Source of the DNA: Verrucomicrobiota bacterium
Lineage (GTDB): Bacteria > Verrucomicrobiota > Verrucomicrobiia > Opitutales > Opitutaceae
Length of the DNA: 5,993 nt
Direction of reading: 5' to 3'
NCBI GenBank assembly: GCA_023386835.1
Contig: JAEWIY010000083.1
Location: 1-5,993, forward strand
How positions within the stretch are numbered: the first letter of the stretch is position 1; each line of letters begins with the position of its first letter. The position numbers and the translations under genes were made by a program. The notes beneath the pieces were generated by a model that searched no databases, was not told the DNA's origin, and was given only the letters and a program-made list of their open reading frames with translations. This document shows, in pieces, positions 1-5,701 of the stretch.

Positions 1-126
1 TTCGAGCACGTGCACCGTATCGGAACCCCCACGACCGCGGAAGCTCTTCCAGACGTCGCGAATGGTCGCCACGACCGGCGCGGCCGCGCCGGGCGCAGGG
101 GGCAGCGAGTCAGTTTTGTTCAACAT
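1..126 (-). CDS. ABC transporter ATP-binding protein, N-terminal fragment (runs off left edge)
   Basis: Only the first 42 codons lie in the window; the gene continues past the left edge. The translation begins MLNKTDSLPPAPGAAAPVV and then reads ATIRDVWKSFRGRGG...TVHVLE. This matches the first beta strands of an ABC ATPase (the pattern 'V.k.F......vLe' that precedes the Walker A region). Walker A, Q-loop, signature and Walker B would all lie outside the window and cannot be checked. The ATG at 126-124 overlaps the last 17 nt of the permease gene on the same strand, so translation is probably coupled. A GGGG run 3-6 nt upstream of the ATG is the only purine-rich element near the start. Position after a permease and a binding protein marks it as the cytoplasmic energy-coupling subunit of that importer, of the SsuB/TauB/NrtD kind. 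The family call rests mainly on context. Confidence 0.8.
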   Translation of the reverse strand, partial: MLNKTDSLPPAPGAAAPVVATIRDVWKSFRGRGGSDTVHVLE

Positions 127-877
127 ATCCCCAGCGGACTTCATCAAAACGTTCGAGCCGACGAATCAACAGATCGAGCAGCAGCCCCAGGACGCCAATC
201 AGCACCATGCCGGCCACGACGAGGTCGTAGCGCTTGCCGGCGTTGCGGGCGTCAATGATCAAAAAACCGAGCCCGGAGTTGACGGCGATCATCTCAGCGG
301 CAACGACCACGAGCCACGCGATGCCCAAGGCGATGCGCAGCCCGGTGACCGTCTGCGGCAGCACCGCCGGCAGGATGACCTGGGCGAAGAGCCGGGCGCG
401 ACTCAGGCCGAAGTTGCGCGCCGAACGCACGTAAACCGGGTTGATATTTCGGACCGCTGAGGTCGTTGAAACAACGATCGGAAACACGCTGGCGAGGAAG
501 ATCAGGAAGATCGTCGAAAGATCCGTCACTCCAAACCACAGGATCGCCAATGGAATCCAGGCGATCGGCGAAATCGGGCGAAGCACCTGCACGAGCGGGT
601 TAAACGCCTTGAACATGGGCGTGAACCAGCCGAGCAGCAGGCCCGCCGGCACTCCGATCGCGACGGCGCCCAGGAAGCCCCACGTGACGCGGTAGAGTGA
701 GGCCACGATGTACTTTGCGAGCAGGCCTTTCCGGGCGAGTTCACCGATCCCGAGCAAAACTTCATGCGGAACCGGGAAAAGATCGTTGCCCGTCCAGCGC
801 ACCAACCCGTGCCAGATGACCAGCACCACCATCACCACCAGCGCCGGCCAGAGCACCGTTTCGAAGGTCTTCTTCAT
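110..877 (-). CDS. ABC transporter permease, SsuC/TauC/NrtB-like (BPD_transp_1)
   Basis: A 255-residue inner-membrane permease, close to the usual 250-270 residues for this family. Hydrophobic segments lie at about residues 9-26, 64-84, 101-114, 117-137, 184-199 and 218-238, giving the expected roughly six membrane helices. The cytoplasmic coupling loop (EAA loop), which docks the ATPase, is at about 152-171: SARNFGLSRARLFAQVILP, with the conserved glycine at 157 and LP at 169-170. The segment PISPIAWIPLAILWFG (101-116) is typical of sulfonate/taurine/nitrate permeases. The ATG (877-875) overlaps the TGA of the binding-protein gene in an ATGA arrangement, and the 3' end overlaps the ATPase start by 17 nt, so the three genes form one operon. 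No good Shine-Dalgarno site precedes the start; coupling to the upstream gene probably suffices. The substrate cannot be assigned from the permease. Confidence 0.93.
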   Translation of the reverse strand: MKKTFETVLWPALVVMVVLVIWHGLVRWTGNDLFPVPHEVLLGIGELARKGLLAKYIVASLYRVTWGFLGAVAIGVPAGLLLGWFTPMFKAFNPLVQVLRPISPIAWIPLAILWFGVTDLSTIFLIFLASVFPIVVSTTSAVRNINPVYVRSARNFGLSRARLFAQVILPAVLPQTVTGLRIALGIAWLVVVAAEMIAVNSGLGFLIIDARNAGKRYDLVVAGMVLIGVLGLLLDLLIRRLERFDEVRWGYVEQN

Positions 878-1947
878 GGCGTGGCCCCGTGTGCTGCTCC
901 GGCGGATACTTCCGGCTCCGGCCAGGAGTACGGCGGCAGGTCCACGTCGTCGCGGACGAACGAGGCGTCGGCATAATCCTCGAAGGCCACCCGGCCCTGG
1001 AGAATGCCGGACTTGCGGGCGAGCCGCTCGATTTCTTCGAACTCCGGCCGTTGCACCTCAAGGTTGGTGTACTTCACCCGGTCTGGCGGCTTGCTGAGCA
1101 CAAACTGCAACAAGCGCGGATCCTGGTTATAATAGTTTTGGCTGACGAAATCCGCGGCCGCCTGCCGGTTGTCCATGCTCTGGTCCAACCACTTCCCACT
1201 TCGGGCGATGCCGTCGACGAGTTCCTGCACCGCCTCTCGGTGATCGCGAATCAGGTCCTCGTGCACGGCCAATACGCAGGAAATGAAGCCCGGCCAGACA
1301 TCCTTGGTGAGGTAGAGCACGCGGCCATACCCATCGAGTTCCGTCTGCCCCATGAACGGCTCGCCGGACGTGATCGCGTCGACGGCTTTGGCGTACAACG
1401 CCGCCGGCATGTCCGGTGGCGCCATTTCCAGGATTGTCACTTCATCCATGTTCATCCCCCGCTCTTCAAACGCGCGGTAGAGGATCAACGCCTGGTTGGA
1501 GTAACGGTTGGGCACGGCGATACGTTTGCCGCGGAGGTCTTCAATCCGGTGGATGGCCGAATCGCGATGAACCATCATCGCGGTACCGTCACGATGTCCC
1601 AAATACACGATCTTCAGCGGCACACCCTGCTCCCGCAACACCATGGCGAGCGGTGCGAGGATGAACGTCGCGCGGGTGTGGCCGGAGAGAAAGGCCTCCT
1701 TAAGCTCGGGCCAGCCATTAAAGCGCAACGGTTCGAACAACCCCTCACCCTTGGCGCTGTTCCGGTTGATGTAATCGGTCACCGGGCATGTCAGATGACA
1801 GGTGACGGGAAGAAAACCCAAACGGTAGCTCCACTGCCCCGAAGCCGCATCGCTGCGGCTCCAGCCGAGATTCAGCACGCCATGCAATACGGTGATCACG
1901 ACCAGCCAAAAGCCGCCGGCCAGGAGCAATGTGCGTGCGAGTTTCAT
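874..1947 (-). CDS. ABC transporter substrate-binding protein, NrtA/SsuA/NMT1-like
   Basis: A 357-residue periplasmic binding protein, first gene of the importer operon. Residues 1-25 (MKLARTLLLAGGFWLVVITV...) form an N-terminal signal peptide or uncleaved membrane anchor; there is no lipobox cysteine. The mature part starts with YRLGFLPVTCHLTCPVTDYI (41-60). It continues through APLAMVLREQGVPLKIVYLG (98-117), LRGKRIAVPNRYSNQALI (138-155), MPAALYAKAVDAITSGEPFM (180-199) and a helical C-terminal half, all as in the NMT1/NrtA/CmpA/SsuA superfamily. Known substrates of that superfamily include nitrate, bicarbonate, sulfonates, taurine and pyrimidine precursors; the sequence does not decide among them. 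Unusual is the C50-H-L-T-C54 motif where NrtA-like proteins carry their ligand-contacting 'LTD.AP' loop. Pro-rich residues 338-346 precede a short tail. The start codon has no clear ribosome binding site. The TGA overlaps the permease ATG. Confidence 0.9.
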   Translation of the reverse strand: MKLARTLLLAGGFWLVVITVLHGVLNLGWSRSDAASGQWSYRLGFLPVTCHLTCPVTDYINRNSAKGEGLFEPLRFNGWPELKEAFLSGHTRATFILAPLAMVLREQGVPLKIVYLGHRDGTAMMVHRDSAIHRIEDLRGKRIAVPNRYSNQALILYRAFEERGMNMDEVTILEMAPPDMPAALYAKAVDAITSGEPFMGQTELDGYGRVLYLTKDVWPGFISCVLAVHEDLIRDHREAVQELVDGIARSGKWLDQSMDNRQAAADFVSQNYYNQDPRLLQFVLSKPPDRVKYTNLEVQRPEFEEIERLARKSGILQGRVAFEDYADASFVRDDVDLPPYSWPEPEVSAGAAHGATP

Positions 1948-2181
1948 TCGAGTGCAGGACGCGCGAAGTCGTCTAGCACCACCGAGTCCCGCACCGGATG
2001 CAAGCCCGCTGCGGGCCCGCCCCGTTCACTCGCTATTGGCGACGAGCCCTCCTTGCCCTGCCAGTCAGCCACCGAGCCCCGGACCAGCCCTGCGGGAAGC
2101 TGCTTGGGGCGCGTGGCCGGTCGTTCGTCTCCCATTTCGACTTCGGGCAGTCGAACCACCCGGACGGATTCCGGTGGCCGG
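1948..2181. other. Intergenic gap upstream of the ABC operon, no supported gene
   Basis: This 234-nt stretch separates the MBL hydrolase gene from the binding-protein gene, both on the minus strand, and should hold the operon's promoter and 5' leader. A minus-strand reading frame (2198-1944) crosses it, but its codon-position GC looks non-coding: first position near 79%, third near 69%. The best promoter-like pair on the minus strand is TTGCAT (2002-1997) and TGCTAG (1977-1972), with a 19-nt spacer and a poor -10 match; I do not call it. Short dyads include GCCCGC-T-GCGGGC at 2004-2016 and CAGCCC...GGGAAGCTG near 2084-2102. A TTCGA-containing segment near 2150-2156 is not a tRNA T-arm. No tRNA or recognisable riboswitch was seen. 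Confidence 0.5.
2004..2016. repeat. Short GC-rich dyad between MBL gene and ABC operon
   Basis: GCCCGC and GCGGGC flank a single T, giving a 13-nt perfect dyad. As RNA it could form only a GCCC/GGGC stem with a 5-nt loop. On the minus strand it is followed by TTGC, not a U-tract. It may be a weak terminator for the hydrolase gene or a protein-binding dyad, or chance in GC-rich DNA. Confidence 0.2.
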
Positions 2182-3636
2182 TTAGAATCGACTCTCAAAC
2201 TCCTCCACGTGCCACCGCTGGCTGCCTTCGTTCAAAGTGGCGCAGACGATGCGCCGGCCGTCGGTCCGGACATTGACCAACCCGTAAACGAGGCCAGTCA
2301 CCACCAGCGTGCTGCCTAAGCGGCGGGTGCGACGTTTGGGGCGCAGGGCTCCAGCCATGACCTCACCCGCCTCCACCACGTGGTCCGCCCACCGCGGCAT
2401 GCGCCGCTGGCTCGGATCCATCAGGCCGGAAACCTTACCGAGGCGATAGCTGCGCGCGATTTCCGTCGAGTACACCAGCGGCGTTACCACCTGATCGCGC
2501 TCCACACGAACATGTCCACAAAGCGCGCTGGCCGCCACCACCCGCGGGCGCGGATGGCCGTGCGACTCCGCATCTCCGGACGAGATCACCGTCGCGCCCG
2601 CCCCAATGGATTCCAGGAACTCGAACGAACAGTCATCGCTGCCGTGGTGGCAGGCCTTCACCACGTCCGACGCGAACTCCAGCCGCCGGCCGGCGTAGTG
2701 CTGCATCAATGACGCCTGGCTGCGGGCGTTCAGGTCGCCGGTCAGGAGCACGCGCACCGCTCCATAGTCGACGCGGAGGAGCACGCTGTGACCGTTGGTG
2801 TTCTGGCTGTCCGTGCCGAGCGACTTCAGACCGATCATGCCGTCCACGGCCGCATCAACCGGCCCCAGGACCCGGACCGACGCCTGGCCGGCCGACGGCT
2901 CAAAGCCCGGCAAGTATCCAATCCGGTGATGCAGTCGGCGGACCGGACAACCGTGCCGCTCGACGCAACGCAGAAACTCGGCCCACTCCCCCTGCAAACG
3001 GAGCGGCGCGTCAGGCGCCAGCCAGCGCCGGAGCGACTCCTCATCCTCGAGCAGGTCAATCAGGTGCGAGCGTTGTTTCCGACCGAGAAATCGGGAGTGC
3101 GTCGCGTCCTTCAGCCAGGACAGCCCCGCGTGGTAAAACGCCTTTACCTCGACGGAGGTCGCATCAAGTTCCCTCTGCGCGGCGGGGTCAGGGTTCAGCA
3201 GATCCCAGAGGCCGCCGTAATGATCGGCATCGTTGTGCGAGCTGATCATGGCATCGAGGGTGATCGCCTTCCGCCCGTAATCGCGCACGAATTTCCAATC
3301 GACGAAATCCGCCGCGTTCTTGCCGGAAGGTTGGGCCGCCCGCTTGTAACCGCCGTCAACCAGGATGTGGCGATCGTCCGGCGTCCGGATCAGCACGCCG
3401 TCACCTTGGCCCACGTCGATGAAGTAAAGCTCGAGCAACGAGGAACCACCCAACGCGCTCTGCTCGACAAATCCCTGGTGCCCTCGCGCACGCACCCGGA
3501 TCCGACCTTCCTCGTCGGCTTCAGACAAAACTTTGACCCGATCGCCCCACAGCAACTCACACACGTAACGCTTCCGCTCGTCCGCAGTGGGGTACAAACG
3601 CGCCGTGGTCGCCTTGAGATGATCAACCCTCGCCAT
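2182..3636 (-). CDS. SH3-domain plus ComEC/Rec2-type MBL-fold metallohydrolase
   Basis: A 484-residue soluble protein with no signal peptide and no membrane segments. Residues about 10-62 resemble a bacterial SH3 domain (TTARLYP...LLWGDRVKVLSE...GRIRVRARGHQGFVEQSAL). The metallo-beta-lactamase fold of the ComEC/Rec2 type follows: ELYFIDVGQGDGVLI (69-83), ILVDGG (91-96), the metal-binding SHNDADH (133-139, the HxDxDH form usual in this group), NTNGHSVLLRVDYG...VLLTGDL (279-302), ACHHGSD (328-334) and SSGDAESHGHPRP (352-364). About 120 residues between SHNDADH and the NGHSVLL strand are longer than the simplest ComEC-like cores. A roughly 120-residue C-terminal extension holds a basic stretch, RPKRRTRR (432-439). 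ComEC itself is a membrane DNA-uptake protein whose MBL domain degrades nucleic acid; this protein lacks the channel, so the domain stands alone and its substrate is unknown. Predicted two-metal phosphodiesterase or nuclease is inference. It sits 74 nt after the esterase gene on the same strand. Confidence 0.88.
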   Translation of the reverse strand: MARVDHLKATTARLYPTADERKRYVCELLWGDRVKVLSEADEEGRIRVRARGHQGFVEQSALGGSSLLELYFIDVGQGDGVLIRTPDDRHILVDGGYKRAAQPSGKNAADFVDWKFVRDYGRKAITLDAMISSHNDADHYGGLWDLLNPDPAAQRELDATSVEVKAFYHAGLSWLKDATHSRFLGRKQRSHLIDLLEDEESLRRWLAPDAPLRLQGEWAEFLRCVERHGCPVRRLHHRIGYLPGFEPSAGQASVRVLGPVDAAVDGMIGLKSLGTDSQNTNGHSVLLRVDYGAVRVLLTGDLNARSQASLMQHYAGRRLEFASDVVKACHHGSDDCSFEFLESIGAGATVISSGDAESHGHPRPRVVAASALCGHVRVERDQVVTPLVYSTEIARSYRLGKVSGLMDPSQRRMPRWADHVVEAGEVMAGALRPKRRTRRLGSTLVVTGLVYGLVNVRTDGRRIVCATLNEGSQRWHVEEFESRF

Positions 3637-3710
3637 GATGTCGGACGTCAGCCTTGGCGCGCTTTGTATTTGTAAAACAGCTACGATATCACCTCTCGCC
3701 TCACGGGACT
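3637..3710 (-). promoter_or_regulatory. AT-rich spacer, possible promoter of the MBL hydrolase gene
   Basis: This 74-nt spacer contains the most AT-rich stretch of the neighbourhood. On the minus strand it reads GTTTTACAAATACAAAG (about 3679-3663), 27 nt before the ATG at 3636. TACAAA is a 4-of-6 match to a sigma-70 -10 box, but no good -35 lies 16-18 nt upstream. No ribosome binding site is visible (CCGACATC before ATG). A promoter is plausible from base composition only; read-through from the esterase gene is the alternative. Confidence 0.25.
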
Positions 3711-4907
3711 TTAGCGCGAAGTCGCAGCCGGTGTGGAAGGGCTGGCGCCGGAAGCAGGTGGCGACGGCGGAGGCCGCATCCGGCGAGGCTCGCGTGCCAG
3801 TTGTGCGGCGACGTCGCGGGCGGCCCGCGTGGGCTCCCCGGGAGGGTTGAGAAAACCGAGATCACGCATCCATTCGAGCAGCCGCGCCGACCAGGTGCCA
3901 AACGCAAGGCCGCCCATGTTGGCCAGGCCACCCGTGGCCGGCGGCTCGTCGGGTGGCACTTGGTCGCCTGGGTGATGGCCGCGCGCGTAGAGGTGCATCT
4001 CGACATTGGGCACCCCGTTATGCAGCAGCGCGGTGAAGTATTCCGTGGCCCAGACCGCGTGAATCCAGTCTCCCCAGCCGGGGCCGGCAATAAAGGCGGG
4101 AGGCGCCGCCCGCGGGATCGGCGGTCGTGCGCCATGCGCAAAGGGGGTCGGACCCGGATAAATCAGTGCCACGAAGTCCGGTCGAGAAGAGACGCCACGG
4201 AACGGATCCTCCCGGCCGTCAGCCGCATTGACCCGTTCATCAAACGCCTCCCAGTCGAGGGAGGCGCAAGCCGCCAGTTCGCCGCCGGCTGAGAACCCCA
4301 TGACGCCAATCTTGGCTGGATCCACTCGCCATTGCTCGGCGTAGGCACGGACCAGCCGGATCGCTTGCAGCGTGTCGTTCACTCCGTGCACCCGCGGATC
4401 GTATCCGTCGCTGCGAAGTCGGTTGCGTAGAATGACGGTGCTGACGCCGTGATGAGCGAAGAACGAAACGAAGGGGGCGGCTTCGCTACCGACATTCAGT
4501 GATCGATGCCCCCCGCCCGCTGCGAGGATGACCACGGCGCCCGTATTCAGTTGGCCATTGCCGGGATGAAACTCGATCGACGGATTGTGAATGCCAACGA
4601 TCGCGCCAAGCGTCACCGGCCCCCAGTACTGGTACTGCTCCGGCTCCGCTACCCGCGCCTGGTTGAGTTCGGGAGAATCGGGGGCGTACAACGGCACGAC
4701 CACACCACCGGGCACGATCGGTTGCGGTGCATAGGGACCACCCGTCGACGGACCGGGTTGCGGCACATTGAGCGGCGGCGGCAGCGGCGGAAGATTCGCG
4801 CCGTTCTGGGCAAGCGCGACGATCGGCCAGAGCCACCACGCAGCGGCGACGCCGACGAGGAGACCGAGGCTGTTCGGGGCACGATGAAAACGCGCGAGTA
4901 AAGTCAT
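3711..4907 (-). CDS. Secreted alpha/beta-hydrolase, probable carboxylesterase / acetyl esterase
   Basis: I place the start at the ATG 4907-4905, giving 398 residues. The frame stays open to 5048, but only this start puts a signal peptide at the N-terminus: basic MTLLARFHR, a hydrophobic core to about 30, and an Ala-X-Ala-type site at VALA|QN (33/34). A Pro-rich linker (40-66) follows. The alpha/beta-hydrolase core shows AAGGGH (129-134, oxyanion-hole region), the nucleophile elbow GFSAG with Ser206, and a C-terminal GHH (310-312) giving the catalytic His. The acid is probably Asp280 in GPGWGDW. This pattern is that of acetyl-xylan-esterase and BD-FAE/dienelactone-hydrolase-like enzymes, which release acyl groups in the periplasm or outside the cell. 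An extra loop (313-335) and a Pro/Ala/Ser-rich tail (375-398) are unusual. No ribosome binding site is seen (CTTACCCC before ATG). The exact substrate is unknown. Confidence 0.87.
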   Translation of the reverse strand: MTLLARFHRAPNSLGLLVGVAAAWWLWPIVALAQNGANLPPLPPPLNVPQPGPSTGGPYAPQPIVPGGVVVPLYAPDSPELNQARVAEPEQYQYWGPVTLGAIVGIHNPSIEFHPGNGQLNTGAVVILAAGGGHRSLNVGSEAAPFVSFFAHHGVSTVILRNRLRSDGYDPRVHGVNDTLQAIRLVRAYAEQWRVDPAKIGVMGFSAGGELAACASLDWEAFDERVNAADGREDPFRGVSSRPDFVALIYPGPTPFAHGARPPIPRAAPPAFIAGPGWGDWIHAVWATEYFTALLHNGVPNVEMHLYARGHHPGDQVPPDEPPATGGLANMGGLAFGTWSARLLEWMRDLGFLNPPGEPTRAARDVAAQLAREPRRMRPPPSPPASGASPSTPAATSR

Positions 4908-4927
4908 GGGGTAAGGCGCTGACCGAT

Positions 4928-4937
4928 ACTGAGCCGA
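4928..4937 (-). promoter_or_regulatory. Shared 10-mer TCGGCTCAGT, esterase-proximal copy
   Basis: On the minus strand TCGGCTCAGT points toward the esterase gene and is followed after 12 nt by CTTACC just before the ATG. It overlaps the left arm of the leader hairpin. The only other copy noticed is at 5083-5092 on the plus strand. The function is unknown; a common regulator site or promoter element is inference. Confidence 0.35.
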
Positions 4938-4967
4938 ACGAGGGCGGGTGGCGAGCCGTCGTTCGGC
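4933..4967 (-). repeat. Inverted repeat / hairpin in the esterase leader
   Basis: GCCGAACGA (4933-4941) and TCGTTCGGC (4959-4967) are a perfect 9-bp inverted repeat. After a 1x1 mismatch (4942/4958), GGC (4943-4945) pairs with GCC (4955-4957), leaving a 9-nt loop. It lies 26 nt before the esterase ATG. It could be a 5'-leader hairpin limiting expression or a dimeric repressor site. There is no U-tract after it on the minus strand (CTCAGTATC), so it is not a simple intrinsic terminator. Confidence 0.55.
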
Positions 4968-5082
4968 GCACCAAACCGCCGGCTCGATGCGCAGCGTGCC
5001 AAGCCACAGGTCGGTGGAACACGCCTTGGCCCGCAGCGTCTTACCCAATACCGGAGCATTCCCAACAGCAGGATCGCTCCGG

Positions 5083-5092
5083 TCGGCTCAGT
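5083..5092 (+). promoter_or_regulatory. Shared 10-mer TCGGCTCAGT, lipoprotein-proximal copy
   Basis: This is the plus-strand copy of the element described at 4928-4937, 31 nt before the lipoprotein ATG and followed after 14 nt by CTTACC. The mirrored placement before two divergent genes is the reason to list it. Confidence 0.35.
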
Positions 5093-5123
5093 TCCTACTC
5101 GCTGTGCTTACCTTCTGTTCGCC

Positions 5124-5648
5124 ATGAAAACCCTCCCCACCCTCTTCGGCCTCTCTGTGTTGCTCGGACTTTCCACCGGTTGCACGACTTTGGAACGCGC
5201 GGTCGGCACCGGCGGAGGCGGCACCGCCCAAGTCACCTATCAGAACCCGGAAAACTTCACCGACATGACGCGGAGCGACTCGGGGCGAGGGGCGGACGAA
5301 GGATACATGCGCGAGTTGCAACAGCACCTTGAGCGGTCCGCGGCGGCGAGGCTGCCAGCGGGTTCCCGCCTGAACGTCACCATCACCGACGTCGACATGG
5401 CGGGCGACTTTGAACCGCAGCGTGGCCCGGACTTCCACGACATCCGCGTGGTGAAGCAGATCTATGCGCCCCGCATCACTCTGACCTACCAGCTGCTGGA
5501 TGCCAACGGCACGGTGGTGGACCAAGGGGAGCGGCAGTTGCGCAACCAAGCGTTCGACTGGACCGTCACGCCGATCACGCAGGACGATCCGCTGCGCTAC
5601 GAGAAGGCGCTGCTCGACGACTTCCTCCGGGACATCCTGCGGTCCTAA
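5124..5648 (+). CDS. DUF3016-type lipoprotein
   Basis: A 174-residue exported lipoprotein. Residues 1-19 are a lipoprotein signal peptide (MKTLPTLFGLSVLLGLSTG) ending in a slightly relaxed lipobox, S-T-G-C20; Cys20 would be lipidated and anchor the protein in a membrane. A short Gly-rich stretch (28-34) precedes the domain. The domain reads VTYQNPENFTDM (37-48), LPAGSRLNVTITDVDMAGDF (77-96), PRITLTYQLLD...GTVVDQGE (115-136) and DPLRYEKALLDDFLRDI (154-170). I recognise this as the pattern of the DUF3016 family, small proteins of unknown function with conserved 'nPe.FtD' and 'itDvDlAG' motifs. The start is set by the signal peptide; no ribosome binding site is visible (CTGTTCGCC before ATG). 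It is transcribed alone, away from the esterase, and followed by a terminator-like hairpin. Its role in the cell envelope is unknown. Confidence 0.88.
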   Translation: MKTLPTLFGLSVLLGLSTGCTTLERAVGTGGGGTAQVTYQNPENFTDMTRSDSGRGADEGYMRELQQHLERSAAARLPAGSRLNVTITDVDMAGDFEPQRGPDFHDIRVVKQIYAPRITLTYQLLDANGTVVDQGERQLRNQAFDWTVTPITQDDPLRYEKALLDDFLRDILRS

Positions 5649-5666
5649 TCGTCCCCCGCCATGCAA

Positions 5667-5695
5667 CCGGCCTCGCCTCTCAGAAGCGAGGCCGG
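5667..5695. terminator. Perfect 10-bp GC-rich hairpin, likely bidirectional terminator
   Basis: CCGGCCTCGC (5667-5676) and GCGAGGCCGG (5686-5695) are exact reverse complements around a 9-nt loop; inside the loop TC/GA can add two pairs. It begins 19 nt after the lipoprotein stop. It also lies 6 nt past the stop of the minus-strand reading frame at 5702, so it could serve both converging genes. Neither side has a real U-tract (CCAAGC on plus, TTGCATGG on minus), so it may be a U-tract-less terminator or a 3'-end stabilising hairpin. Confidence 0.65.
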
Positions 5696-5701
5696 CCAAG
5701 C

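Larger units (their letters stand above)
4908..5123. promoter_or_regulatory. Divergent intergenic region between esterase and lipoprotein genes
   Basis: This 216-nt region must drive both the minus-strand esterase and the plus-strand lipoprotein. The 10-mer TCGGCTCAGT occurs once on each strand: minus at 4937-4928, 20 nt before the esterase ATG, and plus at 5083-5092, 31 nt before the lipoprotein ATG. Each copy is followed by CTTACC (minus 4915-4910, plus 5107-5112). A strong hairpin lies at 4933-4967. CGCAGCGT is directly repeated at 4990-4997 and 5032-5039. No clear sigma-70 -35/-10 pair is seen for either gene. The in-frame extension of the esterase reading frame to 5048 encodes nothing recognisable. 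Confidence 0.5.

Noticed and set aside
821..845. CACCACCATCACCACCA run resembling a histidine-coding repeat or tag
   Set aside because: It is the antisense of Val/Met codons in the first membrane helix of the permease; it has no independent meaning.
2140..2165. Possible tRNA T-arm (GGTTCGACTGCC on the minus strand)
   Set aside because: The T-stem does not pair around TTCGACT (G53 would face G61), and no acceptor, D or anticodon arms fit nearby.
1944..2198. 84-codon minus-strand frame filling the gap before the ABC operon, overlapping both neighbours (17 nt and ATGA)
   Set aside because: The overlaps look operon-like, but GC is higher at codon position 1 (about 79%) than at position 3 (about 69%), unlike a real gene in such DNA, and the product is low-complexity Pro/Arg/Gly with no motif.
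889..2319. 476-codon plus-strand open frame opposite the binding-protein gene
   Set aside because: It is the antisense shadow of a gene with clear family motifs and domain order; the plus-strand translation has no recognisable domain. Long antisense frames are expected where GC-rich third positions suppress stops.
2788..3675. 295-codon plus-strand open frame opposite the MBL hydrolase gene
   Set aside because: Antisense shadow; the minus strand carries all the canonical MBL motifs, and the plus-strand product resembles no known protein.
4908..5048. 47-codon upstream extension of the esterase frame to an ATG at 5048
   Set aside because: The extension would bury the signal peptide, crosses the leader hairpin and the divergent promoter region, and encodes nothing recognisable.
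5088..5699. 203-codon minus-strand frame opposite the lipoprotein gene
   Set aside because: The plus strand has a lipoprotein signal peptide and DUF3016 motifs; the minus-strand frame covers the terminator hairpin and lacks any such feature.
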